A stretch of 49,599 bases of DNA from a virus, in the IMG/VR virus record IMGVR_UViG_3300046674_000334, positions 1 to 49,599 of that record. One strand, given 5' to 3'. This document shows positions 40,060-47,352 of the stretch, piece after piece (within the stretch, counting starts at the first letter, position 1; the number at the start of each line of letters is the position of its first letter). The notes beneath the pieces are model-generated. The model was not told the origin of the DNA. It was given only the letters and a program-made list of their open reading frames with translations, and ran no database searches. Made by a program: the position numbers and the translations under genes.

Positions 40060-41133
40060 ATGGCTCGTGGCCACGGCCGGATCCTCACCAGCATTTGGGA
40101 GGACGCCGACTTCCTCGCGCTCGACGAGAGGGAACAGCGCCTCTACCTGTTCCTCATCTCGCAGCCGAACCTCAACCACGCCGGCCTGCTCGACCTGACC
40201 CTCCGCCGGTGGGCGCGCAAGTCCCGCGGTCTCACCGTGGCCGAGCTGGAGAAGCGCATCGGCACGCTGGAGGAGACCCGCTTCGTCGTCGTCGATGACG
40301 ACACGGAGGAGCTCCTCATCCGGTCGTTCGTCCGCAACGACGGTGTCTGGCGCATGCCGAAGGTCATGGGCGCCATGGTGTCCGGCGCCCTGGAGATCTC
40401 CTCGAAGAGGCTCCAGCAGGCGCTCCTCGACGAGATGGCCCGCATCCCGCTGGATGACCTGAGCGACGACCCGGCGAAGCTCCGAACCGGCGGTGAGGGC
40501 CCCTCGATCCGGCAGCAGGTTCGGGACCACATCGAGACCCTTCGCCGGGCCTTCGGCACCCCCACGCCCGACCCGTCGGGAAGGGGTTCCGTAACCCCCT
40601 CCGATACCCCTTCGGGAACCCCCTCCGATACCCCTGCCGAACGGGGTCCGAAAGCCTCTACGCGTGCGCACGCAGGCCCGCACGTGCGCGCGGCCCCTGC
40701 CCCTGCCCCTACCCCTGCCCCTGACCCCAGCCCCGTACAAGAGGTGGGGGGCGTGCCTGGCGATCAAAGCGAAGCGGGGTCGGCGATCGAGGTCTCACGG
40801 CCTGTCGGCCTCGCACCGATCGACGTTGATGGCTTCTCGATCACCGACACGATGCGCCGCTGGGTGGCCGCGACCTACCCCGGCTTCGACATCGAGCACG
40901 CCACCGCTCAGTTCGTCAGCCACTACCGATCCACCGGCGCTCGCCGCAAGTCCTGGCCCGACGCCTGGCAGAAGTGGATCCGCGACGACGCGAAGAAGGC
41001 CGCCGACCGCCAGCAGCGGTTCGCCAGCAACGTCGTCCAGCTCCCCTCCGGCCAGACCCTCACCGGCACCGACGCCACCGTCGCCGGCTGGGCCGCCCTG
41101 GCCGCCGACCTCGACACGGAGGACTCCGCATGA
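40060..41133 (+). CDS. Replication initiator / DNA-binding protein with embedded iterons
   Basis: A 357-residue protein. The N-terminal domain (1-115: RILTSIWEDADFLALDEREQ, then AGLLDLTLRRWARKS) is a winged helix like phage replication initiators. A low-complexity linker (about 168-245) contains TPSDTPSGTPSDTP and Ala-Pro repeats. The C-terminal part (ATAQFVSHYRSTGARRKSWP, DAWQKWIRDDAKK) is DnaD/DnaT-like. DNA of the linker holds 24-base repeats, as in lambda O. It probably opens the phage origin. The next gene overlaps and may encode the loader. Confidence 0.72.
   Translation: MARGHGRILTSIWEDADFLALDEREQRLYLFLISQPNLNHAGLLDLTLRRWARKSRGLTVAELEKRIGTLEETRFVVVDDDTEELLIRSFVRNDGVWRMPKVMGAMVSGALEISSKRLQQALLDEMARIPLDDLSDDPAKLRTGGEGPSIRQQVRDHIETLRRAFGTPTPDPSGRGSVTPSDTPSGTPSDTPAERGPKASTRAHAGPHVRAAPAPAPTPAPDPSPVQEVGGVPGDQSEAGSAIEVSRPVGLAPIDVDGFSITDTMRRWVAATYPGFDIEHATAQFVSHYRSTGARRKSWPDAWQKWIRDDAKKAADRQQRFASNVVQLPSGQTLTGTDATVAGWAALAADLDTEDSA
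40593..40635 (+). repeat. Iteron-like repeats within the initiator gene (putative origin)
   Basis: AACCCCCTCCGATACCCCT occurs exactly at 40593-40611 and 40617-40635, a period of 24 bases; an imperfect AAGGGGTT...AACCCCC inverted pair precedes it (from 40581). About 60 bases downstream is a run of TGCCCC hexamers (40693-40730). Iterons within the linker-coding part of the initiator gene are the plan of the lambda origin. Confidence 0.6.
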
Positions 41134-41876
41134 ACCAGAGAGAAGCTGCCGAGCTGCTCGGCCACTGTGCAGCCTTCGACAACCGCAAGCCGTCCGCCGC
41201 TGCTGCAGCCGCTTGGGCCGCCGCGCTCCACAACGTGCCCCTTGATGCTGACGCGAAGGCCGCAGTCGCCGCGTTCTACAGCACCCCGCCGAAGGACCCC
41301 GACACGAAGCTGTGGATCCAGCCCCACAACGTGACAACCCTCCGGACCAAGATCCGCAACGCCCGGTTGGAGAACTTTCAGTACCAGCCGATAGCTGACG
41401 AGACCGTCGGTGAGTACCTCGCCCGCTTTCGCGGCCAGGTGCAGGCCATCGCCTCTGGGCAGGTCGCTGGTCCCAGTGGGCACCTGGCACTCACAGGCGG
41501 CCCCTCGAAGCAGTTCATGCAGGAGCTCGAAGCGCGCGGCTGGGAAGGCAACCGCGAAGTTCCAGACTCCGATGAGGAGTCGCTCGTGGACACCGTCCGC
41601 CGAGCCGGGCCGCTCGGCGTCGAGTGCCCGGCATGCGGGGCCGGCCTCGGCCTCCCGTGCAGGAACGGCAAGGGCACCGGCAAGAGCGCGCTGGGCAAGC
41701 CGCTGCGCAAGCCGCACTCGGCTCGTATCCGAGAAGCATCCGGCGAGCAGCAGCTGACCGTGGAGCAGCGGGCCGCAGAGGAGCAGCGGATCCGTGAGGC
41801 GTCCGCCCAGGCCCTGGCGCGTTTCGCGGCCGAGGAGAACATCCCGGACGCGGAGATCGTCGAGGAGGCGTCGTGA
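41130..41876 (+). CDS. Possible helicase loader / replication accessory protein
   Basis: A 248-residue protein. The N-terminal 70 residues (AAELLGHCAAFDNRKPSAAA then AAWAAALHNVPLDADAKAAV) match a helical domain found after replication initiators in actinophages. The centre holds ECPACGAGLGLPCRNGKG, a zinc finger, followed by a long Glu/Arg helix. It overlaps the initiator gene (ATGA). A role in loading the host DnaB helicase is inferred from context; no Walker A is present. Confidence 0.55.
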   Translation: MNQREAAELLGHCAAFDNRKPSAAAAAAWAAALHNVPLDADAKAAVAAFYSTPPKDPDTKLWIQPHNVTTLRTKIRNARLENFQYQPIADETVGEYLARFRGQVQAIASGQVAGPSGHLALTGGPSKQFMQELEARGWEGNREVPDSDEESLVDTVRRAGPLGVECPACGAGLGLPCRNGKGTGKSALGKPLRKPHSARIREASGEQQLTVEQRAAEEQRIREASAQALARFAAEENIPDAEIVEEAS

Positions 41877-42172
41877 CCCGCCGCGTTCCGGCGCAGATGC
41901 CGGCCTCTCTCCGCCGCCGCAACGCACACCCGGCCCGCGGCGTGGCCTGCCCGCACTGCCGGGCGATGCCTGGCACCGCGTGCGTGGTCCGCAGCAACGG
42001 GCGGGTCATGCCGCAACCGCACCCGGCCCGCATGGCTGCCTGGGCCCGCACCGTGGCGTGCTGCCCCACCTGCCAGGTCGAGCCGACCACCCGCTGCCAC
42101 ACCAACGGCATCCCGCTCAACGACACCGTCCACAACTGCCGCTACCAGGAAGCCGAGGAGACCGCCGCATGA
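41873..42172 (+). CDS. Two-zinc-finger small protein
   Basis: A 99-residue basic protein with two similar modules: CPHCRAMPGTAC ... HPARMAAW and CPTCQVEPTTRC ... HN. Each is like the CPACG..PC finger of the upstream gene, so the module may have multiplied in this operon. GTG overlaps the previous stop. Nucleic-acid binding is likely. Confidence 0.72.
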   Translation: MTRRVPAQMPASLRRRNAHPARGVACPHCRAMPGTACVVRSNGRVMPQPHPARMAAWARTVACCPTCQVEPTTRCHTNGIPLNDTVHNCRYQEAEETAA

Positions 42173-42435
42173 AGGTTCGAGCCGACATCGCTGGCCTCAT
42201 CCGTGAGGGCCACACCAACGCCTCCATCGCTCACCGCCTCGGCTGCGACCCCGCCACCGTGGCCCGCGCCCGGCAGGCGCTTCGCCTCCCGGCTGCGGAT
42301 CAGCTGGGGCGGCTGTACGCCGAAGCGCTGCCGACCGGACGGGTGTTGGGCGACAAGCCCCGGGTGCAGACCTCTCCGGCGCAGGCCGCGGCGAACAGGC
42401 AGGCGCTCCTGGCCGCGCTCAAGGAGGCCGCGTGA
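42169..42435 (+). CDS. Small HTH protein
   Basis: An 88-residue protein with an HTH at about 5-35 (IREGHTNASIAHRLGCDPAT followed by VARARQAL), like resolvase- or ParB-type HTH units. A helical tail ends in LLAALKEAA. It overlaps neighbours on both sides. Probably DNA-binding in replication or regulation. Confidence 0.72.
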   Translation: MKVRADIAGLIREGHTNASIAHRLGCDPATVARARQALRLPAADQLGRLYAEALPTGRVLGDKPRVQTSPAQAAANRQALLAALKEAA

Positions 42436-42650
42436 CGTGCACGTTGGATGCCGACTCCGCCACGACCGCCTCCGCGCCCGTCTCCGGCCGCGTGACCCCC
42501 GCCGACGGCTCGGGCGACGCGGACACCCCTCCGAGGCCGTCACGCGGGCGTACAGCCACCCGCACGGGGCCGCCCGATGCCGACGTACAGATCCCCGGAC
42601 GGACCGAGATCGCCCTACGCCCCATGCAACCAACCCTCTGGAGTCTCTGA
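42432..42650 (+). CDS. Small Pro/Thr-rich protein
   Basis: A 72-residue GTG-started frame with low-complexity text (SGRVTPADGSGDADTPPRPS) and PMQPTLWSL at the end. AAGGAGG lies four bases upstream, it overlaps the preceding stop by four bases, and its TGA shares a base with the next ATG. That coupling supports it more than the sequence does. Function unknown. Confidence 0.5.
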   Translation: MTCTLDADSATTASAPVSGRVTPADGSGDADTPPRPSRGRTATRTGPPDADVQIPGRTEIALRPMQPTLWSL

Positions 42651-43045
42651 TGACCGAACGACCCGTCCGTATCCAGCGCAAGCGCACCAAGGGATGGCGC
42701 AAGCCCGAAGGAGCCCTATTCGTCGGCCGCGGCTCCGGGTGGGGCAACTCGTGGAAGATCGGCTCGACTGGCCACACCGTTCTGCCCGGCGGCTGGTACG
42801 ACAAGCGCCCACACCCGCCGCTCACCCGCGAGCAGGCGATCGCCAGCTTCATCAACGCCCACACGTTCGACATCGAGTACCTGCGCTCGATCCGCGAACG
42901 CCTGGCCGGCAAGGACCTCATGTGCTGGTGCCCGCTCGACCAGCCGTGCCACGCCGACTGGCTGCTGAAGGTCGCGAACTCGCCTCTCCCGCTGGAGGAG
43001 TTCGTCGACCACACCCCCAAGCCGAACGCCACCCCCACCTCGTGA
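42650..43045 (+). CDS. DUF4326-family protein
   Basis: A 131-residue protein with the DUF4326 signature: GWRKPEGALFVGRGSGWGN near 15-33, then IRERLAGKDLMCWCPLDQPC and HADWLLKVAN. The CWCP..QPCH motif may bind metal. The family is widespread in phages and bacteria with no agreed function. It ends before a perfect 11-base-pair hairpin. Confidence 0.82.
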   Translation: MTERPVRIQRKRTKGWRKPEGALFVGRGSGWGNSWKIGSTGHTVLPGGWYDKRPHPPLTREQAIASFINAHTFDIEYLRSIRERLAGKDLMCWCPLDQPCHADWLLKVANSPLPLEEFVDHTPKPNATPTS

Positions 43046-43055
43046 TCCGCAGCAA

Positions 43056-43084
43056 GGCCGCCCCTGCTCGTAACAGGGGCGGCC
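43056..43084 (+). terminator. Hairpin after the DUF4326 gene
   Basis: GGCCGCCCCTG/CAGGGGCGGCC around the 7-base loop ctcgtaa. No T-run. It is close in stem and loop to the hairpin after recT. Confidence 0.6.
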
Positions 43085-43115
43085 CCGGCCCATCCAACCA
43101 CCACCGGAGGAACCG

Positions 43116-43481
43116 ATGCCGATCCGCCCCGAGAACCGCGCCCGCTACCCGAAGAACTGGCCACAGATCAGCGTCTCTATCCGCACCGGCCGCGCAGCCG
43201 GACGCTGTGAATGCCTCGGCGAGTGTGGCCGCGGCACCCACGCCGGTCGCTGCCCGAACCTCAACGGCGGCCAGGCCTACGGCACCGGTTCGAAGGTCGT
43301 GCTCACCGTTGCGCACCTCGACCACACGCCAGAGAACTGTGCCCCGGCGAACCTGCGGGCCATGTGCCAGGGCTGCCACCTGCATTACGACCGCGACCAC
43401 CACCGTGAGACCGCGGCGGCCACCCGCCGAGCAGCCATTGAGGCCGCGGGACAGCTCGCCCTCGACGCCCCCACCTCGTGA
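43116..43481 (+). CDS. HNH endonuclease-like protein
   Basis: A 121-residue protein with VAHLDHTPENCAPANLRAMC then QGCHLHYDRDHH. H67, D69/H70, N79 and H88 with C84 and C87 fit an HNH nuclease with structural zinc; more Cys residues (CECLGECGRG) lie at 31-46. It lies in the early region, far from the terminase, so it is less likely to be the packaging HNH and more likely a homing-type or DNA-processing nuclease. Confidence 0.82.
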   Translation: MPIRPENRARYPKNWPQISVSIRTGRAAGRCECLGECGRGTHAGRCPNLNGGQAYGTGSKVVLTVAHLDHTPENCAPANLRAMCQGCHLHYDRDHHRETAAATRRAAIEAAGQLALDAPTS

Positions 43482-43489
43482 CCCCGGTA

Positions 43490-43522
43490 CCGCTCGCCCC
43501 TGAGGAAAGCAGGGGCGAGCGG
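43490..43522 (+). terminator. Hairpin after the HNH gene
   Basis: CCGCTCGCCCCTG pairs with CAGGGGCGAGCGG (13 base pairs) around the 7-base loop aggaaag. No T-run. Confidence 0.6.
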
Positions 43523-43561
43523 CCCGGACAGCCAACCACACCCCGAGCAAGGAGAACCCCG

Positions 43562-44269
43562 ATGACCGACCCGACCGCCCGCCCGGCCATGACGATGCGG
43601 GAGATTCGCGACCGCCTTGGCCACGCCCGTCCCGACGCCACGCCCGCCCCAGTCTGGATCGACGGCGACCCGCTCATGGAAGCCATCGCTGCCGCCGTGT
43701 ACGAGCAGTGCGACCGGCACCCGGAGGTCGCCGTGACCATCGACGACCCGCGCAACATCGCGGCTGTCGCCGCTGCGGTGGCCCGGCAGGTCCTCGGGAC
43801 CGCCGGACAGCAGCCCGCTTCCGTCGGCCCGGCCGCGCTGCACGACCGGATCGCTGTCCTGCTGGCGGAGAAGGACGGCTGGAAGTACGCGGAGGGTTTC
43901 GGTCTGCGCGACATGTCCGAGGCCACGCAGCGGCACTACGACAAGCTCGCCGCCGCAGTGGTAGCCGTGCTGCCCGCGCCCGTCGACCGGGTCGCGATCC
44001 TCCGCGAGGTTGCCGACGAGTGCGACGAAGCGGGTGCCGCGTACACGGGCCGCGCCCAGAACGAGCACGCCGGTGCCGCTTTCACGCTGATGGAGACGTT
44101 CCTCCGCAAAGCGAACGAGGCGGAATATGCGGCAACTCCCTGCGACTTCGTGGCCTGCGAGCCGGGCGGTGAGCCGTGCTCCACGCACGAGCGGCTGATG
44201 GCCCATGCGGAGGGCGAACACGAGCTGTGCGCCCCCGACTGCGGCAGCACTGCATCGCCCACCCCGTGA
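43562..44269 (+). CDS. Hypothetical early protein
   Basis: A 235-residue protein with AAGGAG before ATG 43562; a GTG at 43478 would overlap the previous gene but ignores the hairpin and ribosome site. It has a helical middle (MEAIAAAVYEQCDRHPEVAV; GWKYAEGFGLRDMSEATQRH) and a His/Cys end (CDFVACEPGGEPC then ELCAPDCG). Parts of it occur in other Streptomyces phages. Function unknown. Confidence 0.65.
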   Translation: MTDPTARPAMTMREIRDRLGHARPDATPAPVWIDGDPLMEAIAAAVYEQCDRHPEVAVTIDDPRNIAAVAAAVARQVLGTAGQQPASVGPAALHDRIAVLLAEKDGWKYAEGFGLRDMSEATQRHYDKLAAAVVAVLPAPVDRVAILREVADECDEAGAAYTGRAQNEHAGAAFTLMETFLRKANEAEYAATPCDFVACEPGGEPCSTHERLMAHAEGEHELCAPDCGSTASPTP

Positions 44270-44273
44270 CATG

Positions 44274-44311
44274 CCGGACGCCCGTCCGGGTCGTAGCCGG
44301 GCGGGCGCCGG
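44274..44311 (+). terminator. Hairpin with 7-base loop
   Basis: A 15-base-pair stem with one bulged A and one G-U pair (CCGGACGCCCGTCCGG side) closes on gtcgtag, four bases after the preceding stop. No T-run. Confidence 0.55.
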
Positions 44312-44344
44312 ACCACTTCACCACACACCCCGAAGGGGATCCAC

Positions 44345-44584
44345 ATGGCCACGTTCACGGCCCGCACGATCACCAGCATCCGCCGCGAGTGGGTCGTCCC
44401 CGCCGCCGAACCGTGGGGCGCACCGGCCGCCGAGGTCGGCAAGGCGTGGGCGGTTGCCGAACTCGCCTACCGGGAGCAGCACAACCTCCCCGCCGAGCAG
44501 CCGCTGCGCGACGACGCGCTCCGGTTCAAGGTCACCGACGAGGCGATCGTCATCAGCTTCACCGTCGAGGGGACGGACCGATGA
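44345..44584 (+). CDS. Small early protein
   Basis: A 79-residue protein with AAGGGGA upstream. It has an N-terminal strand (FTARTITSIRREWVVP), a helix (AAEVGKAWAVAELAYREQ) and a final strand FKVTDEAIVISFTVEG. It resembles small mixed alpha/beta proteins of actinophages. It overlaps the next gene by four bases. Confidence 0.68.
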   Translation: MATFTARTITSIRREWVVPAAEPWGAPAAEVGKAWAVAELAYREQHNLPAEQPLRDDALRFKVTDEAIVISFTVEGTDR

Positions 44585-44964
44585 TCCGCGAGGACCGTTT
44601 CCTGATCTCCCACCGCCCCTATGCCATCGACCTGGACAGCCTGCGCGTCGGCGACCCGTCCCAATCCGGCTGCCACTGGGCCATGGTCAACGCGGTCTGG
44701 TTCCGGCGTCGTCAAGGCGTGACCGTCGCCTGCATCGGCACCCTCCGCGACCTCCAGGACGCTGCCCCGAAGGACGCCGCCGAGTTCCTCGCCCGGCACG
44801 ACGACGGCCGGTACGGCGGGGACTGCAACGGCCGCTGGGACGGCGAGCACTACTGGGGCGCACAGAAGCCCGACGTCATCGAGGAGCACCTCGCGCTGCT
44901 GCGGCCGATGCTCGCCAACTACCCGAACGTTCCGGCCGGCTACGACGGCTGGTGGAGGTTCTGA
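44581..44964 (+). CDS. Small early protein rich in Trp/Tyr
   Basis: A 127-residue protein, conserved-looking text FLISHRPYAIDLDSLRVGDP, CHWAMVNAVWFRRRQGVTVA and DVIEEHLALLRPMLANYPNV. A possible substrate pocket is suggested by many aromatic residues, but no catalytic motif is recognised. Coupled to both neighbours by overlaps. Confidence 0.66.
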   Translation: MIREDRFLISHRPYAIDLDSLRVGDPSQSGCHWAMVNAVWFRRRQGVTVACIGTLRDLQDAAPKDAAEFLARHDDGRYGGDCNGRWDGEHYWGAQKPDVIEEHLALLRPMLANYPNVPAGYDGWWRF

Positions 44965-45155
44965 TGACCACCCCGCCCCCCCGCCCGATGCGCCTGACCA
45001 CCACCCCGCGGACCGCCGAGATCCTCCGCCGCTGCTACCGAGGCGAGCGCCCCGAAGCCGTCCTCGAACGAGCCGCCCGGATGCTCGCCGACGCCGACGG
45101 CCACCTCACCACCAGCGGGCGGATCAAGCCCGACCGCAAGCGGAAGGACGCCTGA
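44964..45155 (+). CDS. Small helical protein (RHH-like)
   Basis: A 63-residue protein: MRLTTTPRTAEILRRCYRGE, then a helix EAVLERAARMLADADG and a basic end. The strand-helix-helix order recalls RHH proteins. Shares bases with both neighbouring genes' stop and start codons. Confidence 0.58.
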   Translation: MTTPPPRPMRLTTTPRTAEILRRCYRGERPEAVLERAARMLADADGHLTTSGRIKPDRKRKDA

Positions 45156-45319
45156 TGGCCGCGCCTTCGAGCAGCCCCCGTGGCGAGCGAGCCGCCCGCC
45201 CCGGGGCCCGGTGGAACACCGAACTCCGCAGCGTCGGTGAGCGGGTCATACCCGATGACGCACCCACACCCCAGCCCAACCGGGTCACACGACGAGCAGC
45301 ACGACGGAGGAAGAAGTGA
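45155..45319 (+). CDS. Tiny basic protein
   Basis: A 54-residue frame rich in Arg, Ala and Pro, ending RVTRRAARRRKK. The ATG shares the A of the preceding TGA and the stop overlaps the following GTG. It could bind nucleic acid; little else can be said. Confidence 0.5.
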   Translation: MAAPSSSPRGERAARPGARWNTELRSVGERVIPDDAPTPQPNRVTRRAARRRKK

Positions 45320-45819
45320 CCGACCGCATCGCCTCGGACATTGCCGAGGTCCGTCTGAACCACCTCATCGACCGCGCCCGACGCGGCGCGCTCCTCCCCG
45401 CCGAGGCCGACCAGTTCACCACCGGACTCCGTGACCTCGTCCGGAGGCTGGAGGACACCGAGGACGACCTGCGCCGCGTGCAGCAAGCCGCCTGCCGCAC
45501 CGCTGAAAGCCTGCGGAACGCCGAGCAGCGCGCAGGGCAGGCCGCCGTGCTGCGGGAGGCCGCTGACGGGCTGGCTGCCGCGTTCGGTGACCCGATGGCC
45601 AAGCACATCGGCGCCCTCGGGGCCGCATGGCTGCGCCGCCGAGCCCGCGACATTGAGGCGGGACAGGCCGACCAGCCGCAGCAGCCCACCACCAGCCCGC
45701 TCGCTGGCATCGAGGTACGGCAGCCCTGCCCGTTCTGCGGCGACCACCAGATGATCCCGCGCAGCCAGTTCGTCGAGCACGTGGCCCGACTCCACCCCGA
45801 GCAGCAGCCCACCACCTGA
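45316..45819 (+). CDS. Coiled-coil protein with C-terminal zinc finger
   Basis: A 167-residue GTG-started protein. A coiled coil covers about 37-75 (LRDLVRRLEDTEDDLRRVQQ), then helices, and at the end CPFCGDHQMIPRSQFVEHV with a further His, a C2H2-type finger. Probably binds nucleic acid. Starts within the stop of the previous tiny gene after GGAGGAAG. Confidence 0.68.
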   Translation: MTDRIASDIAEVRLNHLIDRARRGALLPAEADQFTTGLRDLVRRLEDTEDDLRRVQQAACRTAESLRNAEQRAGQAAVLREAADGLAAAFGDPMAKHIGALGAAWLRRRARDIEAGQADQPQQPTTSPLAGIEVRQPCPFCGDHQMIPRSQFVEHVARLHPEQQPTT

Positions 45820-45831
45820 CCCACCGCCTCA

Positions 45832-45860
45832 CCGGTCGGCCGGACCCCACCCGGTCGGCC
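45832..45860 (+). repeat. Direct repeat CCGGTCGGCC
   Basis: The 10-base unit occurs at 45832-45841 and 45851-45860, 19 bases apart, in the 83-base gap between two genes. With GGCCGG between them, a weak hairpin is possible. It replaces the neat hairpins found at other breaks. Confidence 0.45.
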
Positions 45861-45902
45861 ATCCCACCCAGTCCCACCGCATGCCCGCAAGGAGCCGCCG
45901 CC

Positions 45903-46511
45903 GTGATCGACGCCCCGAAGTCCTGGCCCTGTGAACTCTGTGCACGCCCGTCCGTACCCCGCGTCCACGAAGGCTGCGCCGAACGCGTCCGCCAGAACCT
46001 CCTCGCCCTTCCCGGCCTGTACCGGCAGTTGGGCGACGCGCTCATCCCCGGACGGCGCGGCGGTGGCGGACGCTCCGGCACCCGCACCGCGCCGCTCCCG
46101 TGCAACATCGACGCACTCGATTTGCGATCCCGCGGGGGTATCGAGGGCGTCCTCGCCACCTGGGCAGCCGATCTCTGCGACCGGGAAGGGTGGACGCTCG
46201 CCGAGTACGGCTCGGTCGAGGCTGCCGTCGACGGGTACGCCGAGCTCCTCCTGAACAACCTGGTCATGCTCTGCGACGAGCACCCGGCGATAAAAGAACT
46301 CGGCGACGAGCTGAGGCAGATCGTCGGCCAGGCCCGGCGGGTCGTCACCGGAGAGAAGGCGCCGCGGAAGGTTCCCGTCGCCTGCCCGTGCGGCCACATC
46401 CTCAGGGTCTCCCTCGACACCCCCGGAGAGCAGTGCCGCGGTTGCGGCGAGCAGTACAGCCACCGTGAGCTCTTCGATCTGCCCTTCGCGGGACACCAGG
46501 TCGCGGCATAG
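45903..46511 (+). CDS. Protein with N- and C-terminal zinc ribbons
   Basis: A 202-residue GTG-started protein. CELCARPSVPRVHEGC opens it and CPCGHILRVSLDTPGEQC followed by GCGEQYS closes it, both zinc-ribbon like, around a helical core (WAADLCDREGWTLAEYGSVE; LLLNNLVMLCDEHP). It is the last gene of the main rightward early unit and is followed by a terminator. Similar proteins occur in Streptomyces phages and chromosomes; role unknown. Confidence 0.7.
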   Translation: MIDAPKSWPCELCARPSVPRVHEGCAERVRQNLLALPGLYRQLGDALIPGRRGGGGRSGTRTAPLPCNIDALDLRSRGGIEGVLATWAADLCDREGWTLAEYGSVEAAVDGYAELLLNNLVMLCDEHPAIKELGDELRQIVGQARRVVTGEKAPRKVPVACPCGHILRVSLDTPGEQCRGCGEQYSHRELFDLPFAGHQVAA

Positions 46512-46525
46512 CGGTACACGACGAA

Positions 46526-46555
46526 GCGGCCCCCACCCAACCGGGCGGGGGCCGC
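46526..46555. terminator. Bidirectional terminator at convergent genes
   Basis: GCGGCCCCC/GGGGGCCGC stem with inner CCC/GGG pairing, then ATTCG. It lies between the + gene ending at 46511 and the - gene ending at 46576. Confidence 0.7.
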
Positions 46556-46575
46556 ATTCGAGCGTTCGGCGAGGG

Positions 46576-46944
46576 CTACGCCATCTGCCGTCGCAGCACC
46601 CGCAGCGTGTCCACCCACGCCTGGGCCTGCGCGATGAAGAGGTCCGCCTCGGTGGCCTTGAGGTCGACCGACGTCTCGCCCTGGACGTACAAGACCACCT
46701 CGTCCGTGTCTGCGCCCTCATCCAAACGTGACAGCTCGGCGCGCATCAGGATCGGCAGCCCTTTCGGCTCCGGGCGGGGGCCGGCCAGCTGATACTCGGG
46801 CGACCAGTGGGCGGTCACCGCCGGGCCAAAGTCGTGATCCAGCGGACGCGAACGGTGCCTGCACCAAGCCGGGCACCGTGTCGGATGCGCCACGGCGGCA
46901 ATTTGTGGAGCGACGGGCGCGGGCCCAGGCAGTAACGTAGTCAC
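46576..46944 (-). CDS. DUF6907-like protein
   Basis: A 122-residue leftward protein: PTRCPAWCRHRSRPLDHDFG at the N-terminus, a Pro-rich middle, then DEVVLYVQGETSVDLKATEA and a final helix AQAWVDTLRVLRRQ. This is the pattern of the DUF6907 family found in Streptomyces. GTG start after AGGAAG. No function is known; the CPxWC text suggests metal binding. Confidence 0.72.
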   Translation of the reverse strand: MTTLLPGPAPVAPQIAAVAHPTRCPAWCRHRSRPLDHDFGPAVTAHWSPEYQLAGPRPEPKGLPILMRAELSRLDEGADTDEVVLYVQGETSVDLKATEADLFIAQAQAWVDTLRVLRRQMA

Positions 46945-47352
46945 GAGACTTCCTCTCCTAGCGGGGTGGATGGATCACCGATCAGCGGCTGCAACCGCTG
47001 GTTGAACCGGCCGGGCGTGACAGCGCCCGGCCGTTTTGCGTTCCAGGGCAACTGCACCCCAGGTCTCGCCGAACCGACTTGCGAAGCCAGGCAGTACATG
47101 AACACTAAATCGGGCCAAGGGGAACGCAGGGCGCCTCGGTCTGAATCCGGCTACCGGGTTTCCTCCGCGATCGACAATTGTGATATTGCAAAGTCGCAGG
47201 TCGGCAGGGAGTTTTTCCCTTCGGAGGGAGTATCTGACCTCGGGAGTTTCCTATGGGAAACCTCGGTCTCTCGCGAGGAACGTTGCCAGACACGCTCACG
47301 CCAGCTCCTACGTGTTGACCTGAAATCGACCATGGCTGCTCAGGAGTTGGCC
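46945..47352. other. Long non-coding region with orphan terminator
   Basis: About 400 bases with no gene. From 46983 a small hairpin CAGCGG/CCGCTG is followed by a perfect 10-base-pair stem CGGCCGGGCG/CGCCCGGCCG and TTTT (47008-47037) on the + strand, with no + gene before it. The part 47160-47270 is notably A/T-rich for this genome and has ACAATTGT, GATATT, two GGGAGTTT repeats and TCCCT/AGGGA, so it probably contains promoters or a small RNA. Confidence 0.6.
47008..47037 (+). terminator. Intrinsic terminator without an upstream + gene
   Basis: CGGCCGGGCG/CGCCCGGCCG with 6-base loop and a TTTT tail. On the opposite strand there is no T-run, so it acts rightward. It would end a transcript that starts in or antisense to the DUF6907-like gene. 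Confidence 0.8.

Noticed and set aside
40067-40074. Another GTGGCCAC at the start of the initiator gene
   Set aside because: It lacks the flanking TT/AA, stands alone and falls in coding sequence (Arg-Gly-His), so it was not counted as an operator.
43116-43481. HNH gene as the packaging-associated HNH of HK97-like phages
   Set aside because: That HNH normally sits beside the terminase; this one is more than 6 kb from the right end within early genes. Only if the genome circularises would it approach the terminase, and several genes still intervene.
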